DNA of 17,529 nucleotides. Origin: an uncultured Lachnospiraceae bacterium (lineage in GTDB: Bacteria > Bacillota > Clostridia > Lachnospirales > Anaerotignaceae). The notes under the pieces were generated by a model. The model saw only the letters and a program-made list of their open reading frames with translations. It was not told where the DNA came from and made no database searches. The translations under genes and the position numbers were made by a program. The stretch lies in assembly GCA_944384285.1 (NCBI GenBank), contig CALWSX010000016.1, forward strand, positions 1 to 17,529, read 5' to 3'. The number at the start of each line of letters is the position of its first letter. The first letter of the stretch is position 1. Shown here piece after piece: positions 7,045 through 14,608 of this stretch.

Positions 7045-8289
7045 GTGAAAACAGGAAAAGTCGCTTTCTTGGGCGGTTTATTAATTGATGTTGTAAAAAA
7101 GGAAACAGTTAAAAACAGTTTGGTATTAATTTGTGATGGAAAAATAGTTTATGCAGGCGAAAATAAGGAAATTCCGTGCGAATATGAAGTTTATGACATT
7201 ACGGGAAAAACAATTATGCCCGGTTTAATAGATGCACATTTGCATTTATCAGGAAATTTAACAAGCAATGATACAGATTGGGTAACAGAAGATAATATAC
7301 AAAAAACAGTAGTAGCTGTACAGCAGGCTAATGAATGTCTTGAAGCAGGGCTTACAACAATAGGCGAAATTTCACGTTTTGGAATTGCGATAAGAAATAT
7401 GATAGAGTTAGGTGTTATGCAGGGACCTCGTATTGTTGCAACAGGACTTGGATTTTGCGCAACTGCTTCACATGGTGATTCACATCATTGTTCAATACAG
7501 CAAAATGCAGATGCTCACCCATGGGCAGAATGTGTAGACAGTCCTTGGGATTTAAGAAAAGCTGTTCGTCGAAGACTTCGTGAAAATCCAGATGCTATTA
7601 AAATTTGGGCAACAGGCGGCGGAATTTGGCGTTGGGATACGGCAAGAGACCAGCATTATACATATGAAGAAGTAAAGGCTGTAGTAGATGAGGCTAATAT
7701 GCGAGGAATTCCTGTATGGTCACATTGTTTCGGAGACGCATACAATTCTGTAAAAGCCGGTGCAAGTTTAATTATTCATGGACAGGAAATAAATGACGAA
7801 ACACTTCAAATGATGCTTGAAAAAAATTGTGCTTTGTGTCCAACTATTAATTTTATGCCGGATTGGTTAGAAACTTATCCTCCAAAATATGTTCCTCAAA
7901 TACACGATAAATATGAGGGTAAAACAGTAGCAGAAAAAGAATTAAACCGTATTTATGAAAACTTACGTAATGCAAATGAAAAAGGTATAGTTTTAACCAT
8001 AGGTTCAGATTCATTTAATTCAAAAATGACACCTTATGGTGAAACTGCTATAGGTGAATTATATATGTTTGTTGAAAAAGTAGGCATAAGCGAAATGGAT
8101 ACTATTGTTGCCGCAACAATAAATGGTGCAAAAGTGCTTGGTGTGGCTGATATAACAGGTTCTATCGAAGAAGGTAAAAGTGCAGATTTACTTGTAATTA
8201 ACGGAAATCCTTTGGAAAATATTCGTTCTCTTACTGTTTTGAATATGGATATTATAATGAAAGAAGGCAGTTTTATAAAATGTTTTTAA
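7045..8289 (+). CDS. Metal-dependent amidohydrolase (Xaa-Pro dipeptidase-like)
   Basis: The 414-residue protein is a complete amidohydrolase-superfamily enzyme: an N-terminal beta-sandwich half, a TIM-barrel, and a C-terminal return to the sandwich (GSIEEGKSADLLVINGNPL). The binuclear metal site looks intact. His65 and His67 lie in DAHLHL, Lys186 in IKIWATGG is the likely carboxylated lysine, His227 is in WSHC, His245 in IIHG, and Asp322 in GSDSF. This layout is typical of the subfamily often labelled imidazolonepropionase-related or Xaa-Pro/Xaa-Arg dipeptidase. The true substrate is unknown. No signal peptide is present, so it is cytoplasmic. The start is GTG at 7045 with AAGGAG 8 bases upstream. 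It is the last gene of the rlmCD operon and is followed by a terminator. Confidence 0.88.
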   Translation: MKTGKVAFLGGLLIDVVKKETVKNSLVLICDGKIVYAGENKEIPCEYEVYDITGKTIMPGLIDAHLHLSGNLTSNDTDWVTEDNIQKTVVAVQQANECLEAGLTTIGEISRFGIAIRNMIELGVMQGPRIVATGLGFCATASHGDSHHCSIQQNADAHPWAECVDSPWDLRKAVRRRLRENPDAIKIWATGGGIWRWDTARDQHYTYEEVKAVVDEANMRGIPVWSHCFGDAYNSVKAGASLIIHGQEINDETLQMMLEKNCALCPTINFMPDWLETYPPKYVPQIHDKYEGKTVAEKELNRIYENLRNANEKGIVLTIGSDSFNSKMTPYGETAIGELYMFVEKVGISEMDTIVAATINGAKVLGVADITGSIEEGKSADLLVINGNPLENIRSLTVLNMDIIMKEGSFIKCF

Positions 8290-8314
8290 TTTAAAATAGC
8301 CAAAATTAAAAAAC

Positions 8315-8347
8315 AAAAAGTCCTTAATTAATATAAGGACTTTTTTT
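8315..8347. terminator. Bidirectional terminator after the amidohydrolase
   Basis: The stem AAAAAGTCCTTA / TAAGGACTTTTT is flanked by A- and T-runs. It serves both the rightward amidohydrolase operon and the leftward ynzC-like gene, whose stop is only 4 bases away. Confidence 0.9.
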
Positions 8348-8350
8348 ATC

Positions 8351-8560
8351 TTATTTTTCACTTTTTCTTTTAAGTTTTTCTAAAGTTCCGTCTTCATTTT
8401 TTATATAGGCATTTTCCATCATGCCTCTTAAATTTTTTCTGAATTCAAAAAGATACTGTTTTCTTAAGGCATCTCTTTCTGTAAGTTCTTCCGGTGTAAG
8501 ACCTTCTGTTTTTTCTTTATTAGCATAGTAATTTATTTTTACTAGTAACTCATCTAACAT
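8351..8560 (-). CDS. DUF896 / UPF0291 family small protein (YnzC-like)
   Basis: The 69-residue protein matches the small helical DUF896 family. It has an N-terminal helical hairpin (ELLVKINYYANKEKTEGLTPEELTERDALRKQYL), then the FRKNLRGMMENAYIKNEDG segment, which is well conserved in Bacillus YnzC relatives. The family is cytoplasmic. In Bacillus subtilis YnzC is encoded in a LexA-controlled operon with yneA, but no such partner or LexA site is visible here. The molecular function is not established. The ATG at 8560 is preceded by TGGAGG. The gene stands alone, convergent with the amidohydrolase. Confidence 0.9.
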   Translation of the reverse strand: MLDELLVKINYYANKEKTEGLTPEELTERDALRKQYLFEFRKNLRGMMENAYIKNEDGTLEKLKRKSEK

Positions 8561-8919
8561 TGTTAATCCTCCATAAGCTTTATGTTTTAATAAATTTATT
8601 TTAGTTTTTACAATTATAATTTAATTTTATACTAAATGGAATAAAAAATCCATATATTTAAACAAAGAAAAGAAAAACAAGGTATTTTATTATATAAAAA
8701 TTAGGAGGTGTTTATTTATTAGAAGAGTTTTTATACAATTAATCGTACAAATTTCGTATAAAAAAGAGAATAAGACAACACTTTGTAAAGCATTAAAGTA
8801 ATAAATTAATTAAAAAATAAAGAATTGTATCTTATAATATGAAATATTTGTTTGTTTTTCACAAAAAGACATTTGTTTATAGTACAAAATCAAAAATAGC
8901 ATAAATATTAAAATAATTC
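8561..8919. other. AT-rich intergenic stretch with an orphan ribosome binding site
   Basis: This stretch lies between the leftward ynzC-like gene and the livJ promoter. It holds the ynzC leader, a perfect AGGAGGTG at 8703-8710 without an ATG, GTG or TTG start at normal distance, and a weak second promoter candidate for livJ (-10 TATAAT at 8833-8838, -35 TTAAAA at 8810-8815). Apart from a possible 27-codon frame opening with ATT at 8718, no gene is supported. Confidence 0.5.
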
Positions 8920-8948
8920 TTGACCTAATAGACAAATACAATTATAAT
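8920..8948 (+). promoter_or_regulatory. Strong sigma-70-type promoter of livJ
   Basis: A -35 TTGACC (8920-8925) and a perfect -10 TATAAT (8943-8948) are separated by 17 bases. Transcription should begin near 8955, giving a leader of about 72 bases. The leader contains ACTTGT (8973-8978) and ACAAGT (9001-9006), which could form a weak hairpin. Confidence 0.85.
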
Positions 8949-9026
8949 GTATTCATACACAGCGACAAATGTACTTGTGTTGTGAACATAACTAAGGTTG
9001 ACAAGTTAAAATGGAGGTAATCGGAT

Positions 9027-10232
9027 ATGAAAAAGAATTTTAAAGGCATTGCTCTTCTTCTTACAGCTGCTTTAGCAATTTCTGCTTTAACAGGCTGTGG
9101 TGGGGAAAAAGCTGCAGAAGAAAACAACAACGAAGCTACAACAGAAACAACTGAAACAGCCGATGGAGAAGATGTTATTAAAATTGGTGTATTTGAACCA
9201 TTTACAGGTGCAAATGCTGCCGGCGGAGCTTTAGAAGTTGAAGGTATCAAACTTGCAAATGAAGCTCGTCCTGAAGTTTTAGGCAAAAAAGTTGTTTTAG
9301 TAGAAGCTGACAACAAATCAGAAAAAGTAGAAGCTGCAAATGCTGCTTCACGTCTTGTAGAAAAAGAACAAGTTGTTGCAATTTTAGGTTCTTGGGGTTC
9401 AAGTAACTCTATAGCAGCCGGTGAAGTTGTATCGTCAAGTAAAACACCTGCTATCGCTTGTTCAGCAACAAACCCACTTGTTACACAGGGTAATGACTAT
9501 TACTTCCGTGTTTGCTTCATCGACCCATATCAGGGTAAAGTTATGGCAAACTATGCATATAATGAATTAGGTGCTAGAAAAGCTGGTATTATTCGTGAAA
9601 TCGGTTCAGACTATTCACTTGGTCTTGCTAAATTCTTTACAGATGCTTTCACAGAACTTACAGGTGATGAAAACTGTATCGTAGCTACAGCTGACTACCA
9701 GACAGGTGACCAGGACTTTAATGCTCAGGTAACATCTGTTGCTAATGCTAATCCAGACGTAATCTTTGCACCAGGTAACTTCACAGAATCAGCTATGCTT
9801 ATTAAACAGGCTCGTCAGCTTGGTATTGAAATTCCTTTCTTAGGCGCTGACACATGGGAAACACCTGAATTTATAAGTGTTGGTGGCGCAGAAGTTGAAG
9901 GCGTTGTATTCTCAACATTCTTCGATTCAAATGCAAACTTAACACCAAAAACAAAAGAATTCGTAGATGCTTACAAAGCTAAATATAACAAAGAACCTGC
10001 AGCTGTTACTGCTTTATCATACGATGCTTATAACGTACTTCTTGACGCTATCGAAAAAGCTGGAACAACAGAAAAAGAAGCTTTAAGAGATGCTCTTGCA
10101 GCAACAGAAAACTTTGAAGGAGCTACAGGTTATACAACATTTGATGAAAATGGCGATGCAACAAAAGACGCTGTTATCAAAACAGTTAAAGATGGTCAGT
10201 TCACATATTTAACAACAGTTAAAGCTGAATAA
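9027..10232 (+). CDS. livJ: Branched-chain amino acid ABC transporter, substrate-binding lipoprotein
   Basis: The 401-residue protein starts with a lipoprotein signal peptide: basic MKKNFKG, a hydrophobic core, then lipobox LTGC with the lipidated Cys24. An E/N/T-rich linker (about 28-48) leads into a periplasmic-binding-protein type 1 fold of the LivJ/LivK family. Typical segments are IKIGVFEPFTGANAAGG, ILGSWGSSNSIAAGEV, PAIACSATNPLVT and YFRVCFIDPYQG. It should be tethered outside the membrane and deliver leucine, isoleucine, valine or a related ligand to LivHMGF. Ligand range is not provable from sequence. GGAGGT precedes the ATG. Codons look more GC-ending and regular than in neighbours, fitting high expression. 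It has its own promoter and is separated from livH by a terminator. Confidence 0.93.
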   Translation: MKKNFKGIALLLTAALAISALTGCGGEKAAEENNNEATTETTETADGEDVIKIGVFEPFTGANAAGGALEVEGIKLANEARPEVLGKKVVLVEADNKSEKVEAANAASRLVEKEQVVAILGSWGSSNSIAAGEVVSSSKTPAIACSATNPLVTQGNDYYFRVCFIDPYQGKVMANYAYNELGARKAGIIREIGSDYSLGLAKFFTDAFTELTGDENCIVATADYQTGDQDFNAQVTSVANANPDVIFAPGNFTESAMLIKQARQLGIEIPFLGADTWETPEFISVGGAEVEGVVFSTFFDSNANLTPKTKEFVDAYKAKYNKEPAAVTALSYDAYNVLLDAIEKAGTTEKEALRDALAATENFEGATGYTTFDENGDATKDAVIKTVKDGQFTYLTTVKAE

Positions 10233-10251
10233 TAAAAAAGACATACATACT

Positions 10252-10284
10252 TTGACAATTAATGAGCTAATAACCCTATATAAT
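10252..10284 (+). promoter_or_regulatory. Promoter-like element between livJ and livH
   Basis: A perfect -35 TTGACA (10252-10257) is followed by CTATATAATAG. The spacer is 19 bases to TATATA (10277-10282) or 21 to TATAAT (10279-10284), longer than ideal. If active it would start a livHMGF transcript upstream of the terminator-like hairpin at 10368. Confidence 0.4.
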
Positions 10285-10301
10285 AGGAAAGTATTTAACG
10301 T

Positions 10302-10316
10302 ATTTTTCAGAATTTT
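10302..10316. promoter_or_regulatory. CodY-like box upstream of livHMGF
   Basis: ATTTTTCAGAATTTT matches the CodY consensus AATTTTCWGAAAATT at 12 of 15 positions, including the central TTTTCAGAA. It sits just downstream of the promoter-like element, a position suited to repression by roadblock. CodY commonly controls branched-chain amino acid uptake in Firmicutes. Whether this organism encodes CodY is not visible here. Confidence 0.4.
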
Positions 10317-10367
10317 ACAATAAGTTTATTTTCTGTAATTAATACAAATAAAAGTGCTTACAAAAAT

Positions 10368-10403
10368 AAAGTAGTCGGTTATTTCCAAACCGACTACTTT
10401 TTT
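10368..10403 (+). terminator. Strong intrinsic terminator in the livJ-livH gap
   Basis: The stem AAAGTAGTCGGTT / AACCGACTACTTT has an ATTTCCA-type loop and ends in seven T. It lies 136 bases after the livJ stop, which is far for a simple terminator. It could instead be an attenuator in the livHMGF leader. Confidence 0.88.
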
Positions 10404-10424
10404 ATAAAAAAGATATTGTAACAA

Positions 10425-10485
10425 AAGCCTTTCAATAGCAATTGTTATGATATAAAGGCTTGTTTCACAACAATTGTTATTGAAA
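10425..10485 (+). repeat. Overlapping inverted repeats in the livH leader
   Basis: TTTCAATAGCAATTGTT (10430-10446) pairs with AACAATTGTTATTGAAA (10469-10485) along 17 bases with a single G-U pair in RNA. AAGCCTTT (10425-10432) pairs with AAAGGCTT (10454-10461), which lies in the loop of the first stem. The two stems share bases 10430-10432 and cross, so both cannot form fully. Each long arm also contains a CAATTG-centred palindrome, the two centres 32 bases apart, which would suit a DNA-binding regulator. Confidence 0.65.
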
Positions 10486-10536
10486 CGAAAATATAAAATT
10501 AACAATAAAGTCAAAACTTAGAAAGGGTGAACCATA

Positions 10537-11436
10537 ATGACTCTTGATGTTTTTCTTCAGCAGCTTGCAAACGGTCTTATGCTTGGATGTCTTTTTGCAC
10601 TTATAGCTATAGGATATACAATGGTATATGGTATTTTAAGACTTATTAACTTTGCTCATGGAGATATTTTTATGATGGCTATGTATGTAGCTTTCTTCAC
10701 TATTACTATATTCCATATCCCATGGTATATATCATTTATAATAGTAATAGTTGTTACAATGCTTCTTGGTATACTCACAGAAAAGATAGCATATAAACCA
10801 CTTCGTAAACAAAATGCTCCACCTATTTCTCTTTTAATATCAGCTATTGGTATATCATATCTTATGGAAAACGTTGCAATAGTTTTATTTACAGGACGTC
10901 CAAAAGATTTCCCACAGATTCCGTTTTTCACAAGTATGACACAATTAGGCCCTGTAAGAGTACAAAATCTTGCAATAATGGTTCCTTTTATACTTATTAT
11001 TCTTCTTGTTGTACTTTTATACCTTATTAATAACACAAAAAGTGGTATGGCAATGCGTGCGGTTTCAAGAGACTTAGATACAGCTCAGCTTATGGGTATA
11101 GACGTAAATAAAACTATTTCATTTACATTTGCTATTGGTTCAGCTCTTGCGGCTGTAGGTGCTATTATGTGGGGAATGAGATACCCACAGATCCAGCCTC
11201 TTGTTGGTCTTACACCTGGTATTAAATGTTTCATTGCTGCCGTAATCGGTGGTATCGGAAATATTAAAGGTGCTGTAATTGGCGGTATTTTGCTTGGTCT
11301 TATAGAAACACTTATAGTTGCGTTTTTCCCTGGTCTTTCGGGATACAGAGATGCGTTCTCATTTATTCTTCTTATAATAATATTACTTGTTAAACCAAAT
11401 GGTCTTATCGGCGAAAAAATTGCCGACAAAGTTTGA
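10537..11436 (+). CDS. livH: Branched-chain amino acid ABC transporter permease LivH
   Basis: The 299-residue integral membrane protein has about eight hydrophobic segments. It carries the LivH family's N-terminal LQQLANGLMLGCLFALIAIGYTMVYGILRLINFAHGD, where the IGYTMVYG and INFAHGD stretches are hallmarks. The cytoplasmic coupling region is around MRAVSRDLDTAQLMGIDVNK. With LivM it forms the membrane channel of the transporter. The ATG at 10537 is preceded by AAAGGGTGA. It heads the livHMGF cluster and overlaps the region just before livM, leaving 17 bases between its stop and the livM ATG. No damage is visible. Confidence 0.94.
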   Translation: MTLDVFLQQLANGLMLGCLFALIAIGYTMVYGILRLINFAHGDIFMMAMYVAFFTITIFHIPWYISFIIVIVVTMLLGILTEKIAYKPLRKQNAPPISLLISAIGISYLMENVAIVLFTGRPKDFPQIPFFTSMTQLGPVRVQNLAIMVPFILIILLVVLLYLINNTKSGMAMRAVSRDLDTAQLMGIDVNKTISFTFAIGSALAAVGAIMWGMRYPQIQPLVGLTPGIKCFIAAVIGGIGNIKGAVIGGILLGLIETLIVAFFPGLSGYRDAFSFILLIIILLVKPNGLIGEKIADKV

Positions 11437-11453
11437 TAAAAGGAGGGACAAAA

Positions 11454-12551
11454 ATGAAAACAGATTTGAACAAAAAATATCTTCCTCTTACAATACTTTG
11501 TATAATAGTACTTTTTGCTTTAGTTATTCTTATTGACCCTGTTGGACCTCTTGAAGGAAAAATTGATCCTATATTTGGTCTTTATGTATCAAGAATTATA
11601 AAAATAAGTGCAGTTTATGCAATTTGTGCCTTATCCATGAATATGGTTAATGGTTTTACCGGACTTTTTTCACTTGGACAGCCAGGGTTTATGGCAATAG
11701 GCGCTTACACATGTGCTCTTTTAACACTTACACCGGAAGCAAAACAGGCAGTTTTCTACCTTGAACCTATTGCACCATTTTTAGCAAATATTCATGCTCC
11801 ATTTATAGTTGCAATGATTGTTGGTGGTATATTTGCAGCTATTGGTGCATTTATAATAGGTTTCCCTGTTTTAAGACTTAAAGGTGATTATCTTGCAATC
11901 GCTTCATTAGGTTTTTCTGAAATCATAAGAGTTATTTGTGTTAATGCACAGAGCATTACAAATGGTGCAAATGGTATTAACAAAATTCCTACAGATATAA
12001 CAGCCCTTTTAATATTTGTTGTACTTGCAGTTGTAACAATATTTATGCTTGTAATGATGAAAACATCTTATGGTAGAGCTCTTCTTTCGATACGTGAGGA
12101 CGAAGTTGCAGCTCAGGCTATGGGTATAAATCTTTTTAAACATAAAATGATAGCTTTTGTAATTTCTGGTTTCCTTGCCGGAATTGCAGGTGCAATGCTT
12201 GCATCTATAGTAGGTGCTATTGACCCTAAACAGTTTATGTTTACACTTGCATATACTCTTCTTCTTATGGTTGTACTTGGTGGTCAGGGTTCTATATCAG
12301 GTTCTATAGTCGGAGCTTTTATTGTTACAATAGCTCAGGAAGTTCTCCGTTTTGTAGACGAACCTATAAATATCGGACCTATTCACTATCCTGGTATAAG
12401 TGGTATGCGTATGGTTGTATTCTCAATTCTCCTTATGTGTATCATTCTTTTCTGGTCAAGAGGTATATTTGGAAACAAAGAATTCTCTTGGAATAGACTT
12501 TTTGGCAAAAAGGCAAAAAGTAAACTTAAAAAAGAAGGAGGCGAAGCATAA
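11454..12551 (+). CDS. livM: Branched-chain amino acid ABC transporter permease LivM
   Basis: The 365-residue membrane protein has about nine to ten hydrophobic segments and LivM hallmarks. These include YAICALSMNMVNGFTGLFSLGQPGFMAIGAY near the N terminus and the coupling region LLSIREDEVAAQAMGINLFKHK. It pairs with LivH. The frame stays open back to a TTG at 11433, but that start would place the ribosome binding site AAAGGAGG (11439-11446) inside the gene. The ATG at 11454, 7 bases after it, is therefore chosen. The C terminus is basic (GKKAKSKLKKEGG). The stop TAA overlaps the livG ATG by one base, indicating translational coupling. Confidence 0.94.
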   Translation: MKTDLNKKYLPLTILCIIVLFALVILIDPVGPLEGKIDPIFGLYVSRIIKISAVYAICALSMNMVNGFTGLFSLGQPGFMAIGAYTCALLTLTPEAKQAVFYLEPIAPFLANIHAPFIVAMIVGGIFAAIGAFIIGFPVLRLKGDYLAIASLGFSEIIRVICVNAQSITNGANGINKIPTDITALLIFVVLAVVTIFMLVMMKTSYGRALLSIREDEVAAQAMGINLFKHKMIAFVISGFLAGIAGAMLASIVGAIDPKQFMFTLAYTLLLMVVLGGQGSISGSIVGAFIVTIAQEVLRFVDEPINIGPIHYPGISGMRMVVFSILLMCIILFWSRGIFGNKEFSWNRLFGKKAKSKLKKEGGEA

Positions 12552-13336
12552 TGGCAGACGAAAGAAAACTTATACTTGAGACAAAAGATATGTCAATACA
12601 TTTTGGCGGACTTATTGCTGTTAATTCGTTTTCTCTCAAAGTTTATGAACATGAAATAGTTGCTATAATTGGACCTAATGGTGCGGGAAAAACAACCGCA
12701 TTTAATATGATCACAGGAGTTTATACTCCGACAGAAGGAGAAATATTTTTAGATGGTCAAAAAATAAATGGTATAAGACCAGATATTTTAACAAGCCATG
12801 GAATGGCAAGAACTTTCCAAAATATTCGTCTTTTCAAAAATCTTACTGTGCTTGATAACGTTCTTATAGGACACCATGTTCACAAAGAAGCTGGATTTTT
12901 CAGTACAGTATTACAGCTTCCTAAAGCGGCAAAAGAAGAGGAAGAAATGAGAAAACATTCTCTTGAACTTTTGGAGTTTGTAGGACTTTTAGAGTATAAA
13001 GATGAAATAGCATCAAATCTTCCTTACGGTTTACAAAGACGTCTTGAAATAGCCAGAGCTTTGGCTACAAGACCAAAACTTTTACTTCTTGATGAGCCAG
13101 CGGCAGGTATGAACCCAACAGAAACAGAGGCTCTTACAGAGTTTATTCATGAAATACGTGAAAAACTTAATATGACAATACTTTTAATAGAACATCATAT
13201 GCAGCTTGTAATGGATATTTCCGACAGAATTTATGTTCTTGAATATGGAAAAGAAATTGCACACGGTGTGCCTAAAGAAATTCAGTCCAACCCTAAGGTA
13301 ATTAAGGCATACTTAGGAGAGGAGGACGATGAGTAA
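12551..13336 (+). CDS. livG: Branched-chain amino acid ABC transporter ATPase LivG
   Basis: The 261-residue cytoplasmic ATPase has Walker A GPNGAGKTT (41-49), a Q-loop at RTFQNIRLF and the signature LPYGLQRR (157-164). Walker B is LLLLDEPAAGMNP (from 177), and the switch histidine is in LIEHHMQ. The replacement of LSGGQ by LPYGxQR is normal for the LivG branch, which separates it from LivF. AAGGAGG lies in the end of livM. Its last 8 bases overlap the start of livF. LivG and LivF form the ATPase pair that powers LivHM. Confidence 0.95.
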   Translation: MADERKLILETKDMSIHFGGLIAVNSFSLKVYEHEIVAIIGPNGAGKTTAFNMITGVYTPTEGEIFLDGQKINGIRPDILTSHGMARTFQNIRLFKNLTVLDNVLIGHHVHKEAGFFSTVLQLPKAAKEEEEMRKHSLELLEFVGLLEYKDEIASNLPYGLQRRLEIARALATRPKLLLLDEPAAGMNPTETEALTEFIHEIREKLNMTILLIEHHMQLVMDISDRIYVLEYGKEIAHGVPKEIQSNPKVIKAYLGEEDDE

Positions 13337-14057
13337 TATGAAAAACACACTTGAAATAAAAGACTTATATGTTAGATATGGCGGAATTGAGGCATTAAGA
13401 GGTGTTTCAATGTCTATTCCTGAAGGTAAAATAATTACTCTTGTAGGCGCAAACGGTGCCGGGAAATCAACTACATTGCGTTCTATTTCCAAGCTTGTAA
13501 AACCATATAAAGGGTCAATAACATATAATGATGAGGAGCTTTTAAATCTTTCTCCAAAAGAAATAGTTGAAAGAGGTATTATACATGTACCGGAAGGACG
13601 TCATGTATTTCCGGATATGACAGTACTTGAAAATCTTAAAATAGGGGCATATTTAAGAAAAGATAATATTAAACCGGATATTGAGTATGCTCATAAGCTT
13701 TTCCCTATTTTAAAAGATCGTTCAAATCAGCTTGCCGGAACATTATCAGGCGGTGAACAGCAAATGCTTGCTGTTGCAAGAGGGCTTATGGCAAAACCAA
13801 AAGTTCTTATGATGGACGAACCAAGTTTGGGTCTTGCGCCTCTTATTATTAAAGATATTTTTAGTATCATAGAGAGAGTAAATAAAGAAGAAGGCGTTAC
13901 AATTCTTCTTATTGAACAGAATGCAAATGCTGCTCTTAAAATTGCTGACTATGGATATGTTATGGAAACAGGAACAATAGAACTTGAAGGTTTAGGTAGC
14001 GACCTTAGAAATAACGATCATGTTAAAGAGCTTTATCTTGGTAGAGCTGCGGAATAA
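13329..14057 (+). CDS. livF: Branched-chain amino acid ABC transporter ATPase LivF
   Basis: The 242-residue ATPase carries Walker A GANGAGKST (40-48), signature LSGGEQQ (139-145) and Walker B VLMMDEPSLGLAP (from 159). The LivF-specific GIIHVPEGRHVFPDMTVLENL is at about 83-103. The start ATG at 13329 overlaps the livG end by 8 bases, with AGGAGAGGAGG just upstream. An internal ATG at 13338 is possible but spaced less well. It is the last gene of the cluster and is followed by a strong terminator. Confidence 0.95.
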   Translation: MSNMKNTLEIKDLYVRYGGIEALRGVSMSIPEGKIITLVGANGAGKSTTLRSISKLVKPYKGSITYNDEELLNLSPKEIVERGIIHVPEGRHVFPDMTVLENLKIGAYLRKDNIKPDIEYAHKLFPILKDRSNQLAGTLSGGEQQMLAVARGLMAKPKVLMMDEPSLGLAPLIIKDIFSIIERVNKEEGVTILLIEQNANAALKIADYGYVMETGTIELEGLGSDLRNNDHVKELYLGRAAE

Positions 14058-14072
14058 AAATTAAAGTTTATT

Positions 14073-14100
14073 AAAACAGCGGAAACTTCCGCTGTTTTTA
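14073..14100 (+). terminator. Intrinsic terminator after livF
   Basis: The stem AAAACAGCGGAA / TTCCGCTGTTTT has a 2-base AC centre (in practice a 4-base loop) and a T-run. It starts 16 bases after the livF stop. Confidence 0.9.
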
Positions 14101-14170
14101 ATTTAAAAAAATAAAAATGCTTATTTTAACCTGTATATTTCTAAAATAATGAAAAAAATAAAAATTTGTA

Positions 14171-14199
14171 TTGACAAGGTTATTAAAATTCGATATAAT
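14171..14199 (+). promoter_or_regulatory. Perfect consensus promoter of the tRNA array
   Basis: TTGACA (14171-14176) and TATAAT (14194-14199) are both exact and 17 bases apart. The predicted start is near 14206, 30 bases before the first tRNA. The strength suits a stable-RNA operon. Confidence 0.92.
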
Positions 14200-14235
14200 G
14201 ACAAGGCAGTCAGTTAATGACAGCTTTATTATTTT

Positions 14236-14308
14236 AGGGGTATAGTTCAGTTGGTAGAACGTTGGTCTCCAAAACCAAATGTCGAGAGTTCGAGTCTTTC
14301 TGCCCCTG
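14236..14308 (+). tRNA. tRNA-Trp (anticodon CCA)
   Basis: The acceptor arms AGGGGTA / TGCCCCT pair, with one G-T. The anticodon stem TTGGT / ACCAA encloses loop CTCCAAA, with anticodon CCA at 14269-14271. The T arm contains GTTCGAGTC. The 3' CCA is not encoded and must be added. First of four tandem tRNAs. Confidence 0.95.
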
Positions 14309-14314
14309 CTTTGT

Positions 14315-14388
<74 letters not shown>

Positions 14389-14395
14389 CTTTTAT

Positions 14396-14416
14396 AAATA
14401 TACTTTTTGTATATTT
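14396..14416 (+). repeat. Small hairpin between tRNA-Asp and tRNA-Val
   Basis: AAATATAC (14396-14403) and GTATATTT (14409-14416) are perfect 8-base arms around five T. It may be a processing or spacing structure in the precursor. It lacks the GC content of a terminator. Confidence 0.5.
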
Positions 14417-14430
14417 AATAATTTCATTTT

Positions 14431-14503
14431 GGGAGTTTAGCTCAGCTGGGAGAGCATCTGCCTTACAAGCAGAGGGTCACAGGTTCGAGCCCTGTAACTC
14501 CCA
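14431..14503 (+). tRNA. tRNA-Val (anticodon TAC)
   Basis: The acceptor arms GGGAGTT / AACTCCC pair perfectly. The anticodon stem TCTGC / GCAGA encloses loop CTTACAA, with anticodon TAC at 14464-14466. The T arm is CAGGTTCGAGCCCTG. The CCA end is not encoded. Confidence 0.95.
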
Positions 14504-14509
14504 CTTTAT

Positions 14510-14593
14510 GCCCGAGTGGCGGAACAGGTAGACGCACAGGACTTAAAATCCTGCGGGGTAAAACCCGTACCGGTTCGATTCCGGTCTCGGGCA
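14510..14593 (+). tRNA. tRNA-Leu (anticodon TAA)
   Basis: The acceptor arms GCCCGAG / CTCGGGC pair perfectly. The anticodon stem CAGGA / TCCTG encloses loop CTTAAAA, with anticodon TAA at 14544-14546. A long variable arm (CGGGGTAAAACCCG) marks it as class II. The CCA end is not encoded. Last tRNA of the array. Confidence 0.95.
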
Positions 14594-14608
14594 TATTTTT
14601 CTTAAAGC

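Noticed and set aside
8942..9316. Leftward 124-codon frame over the livJ promoter and signal peptide
   Set aside because: It is antisense to the livJ start, and its Ala/Ser/Pro-rich product mirrors the Ala-rich livJ codons.
10326..10514. Leftward 62-codon frame in the livJ-livH gap
   Set aside because: It runs through the terminator and inverted repeats, has no convincing ribosome binding site and no family resemblance.
10233..10536. T-box leader for branched-chain amino acid control
   Set aside because: No T-box core sequence or specifier-loop arrangement is visible; the terminator is present without the matching antiterminator.
10656..11429. Two leftward frames of 126 and 114 codons
   Set aside because: They are antisense shadows inside livH, whose permease motifs are unambiguous.
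11433..11453. TTG start extending livM by seven codons
   Set aside because: It would translate the AAAGGAGG ribosome binding site; the ATG at 11454 is correctly spaced from it.
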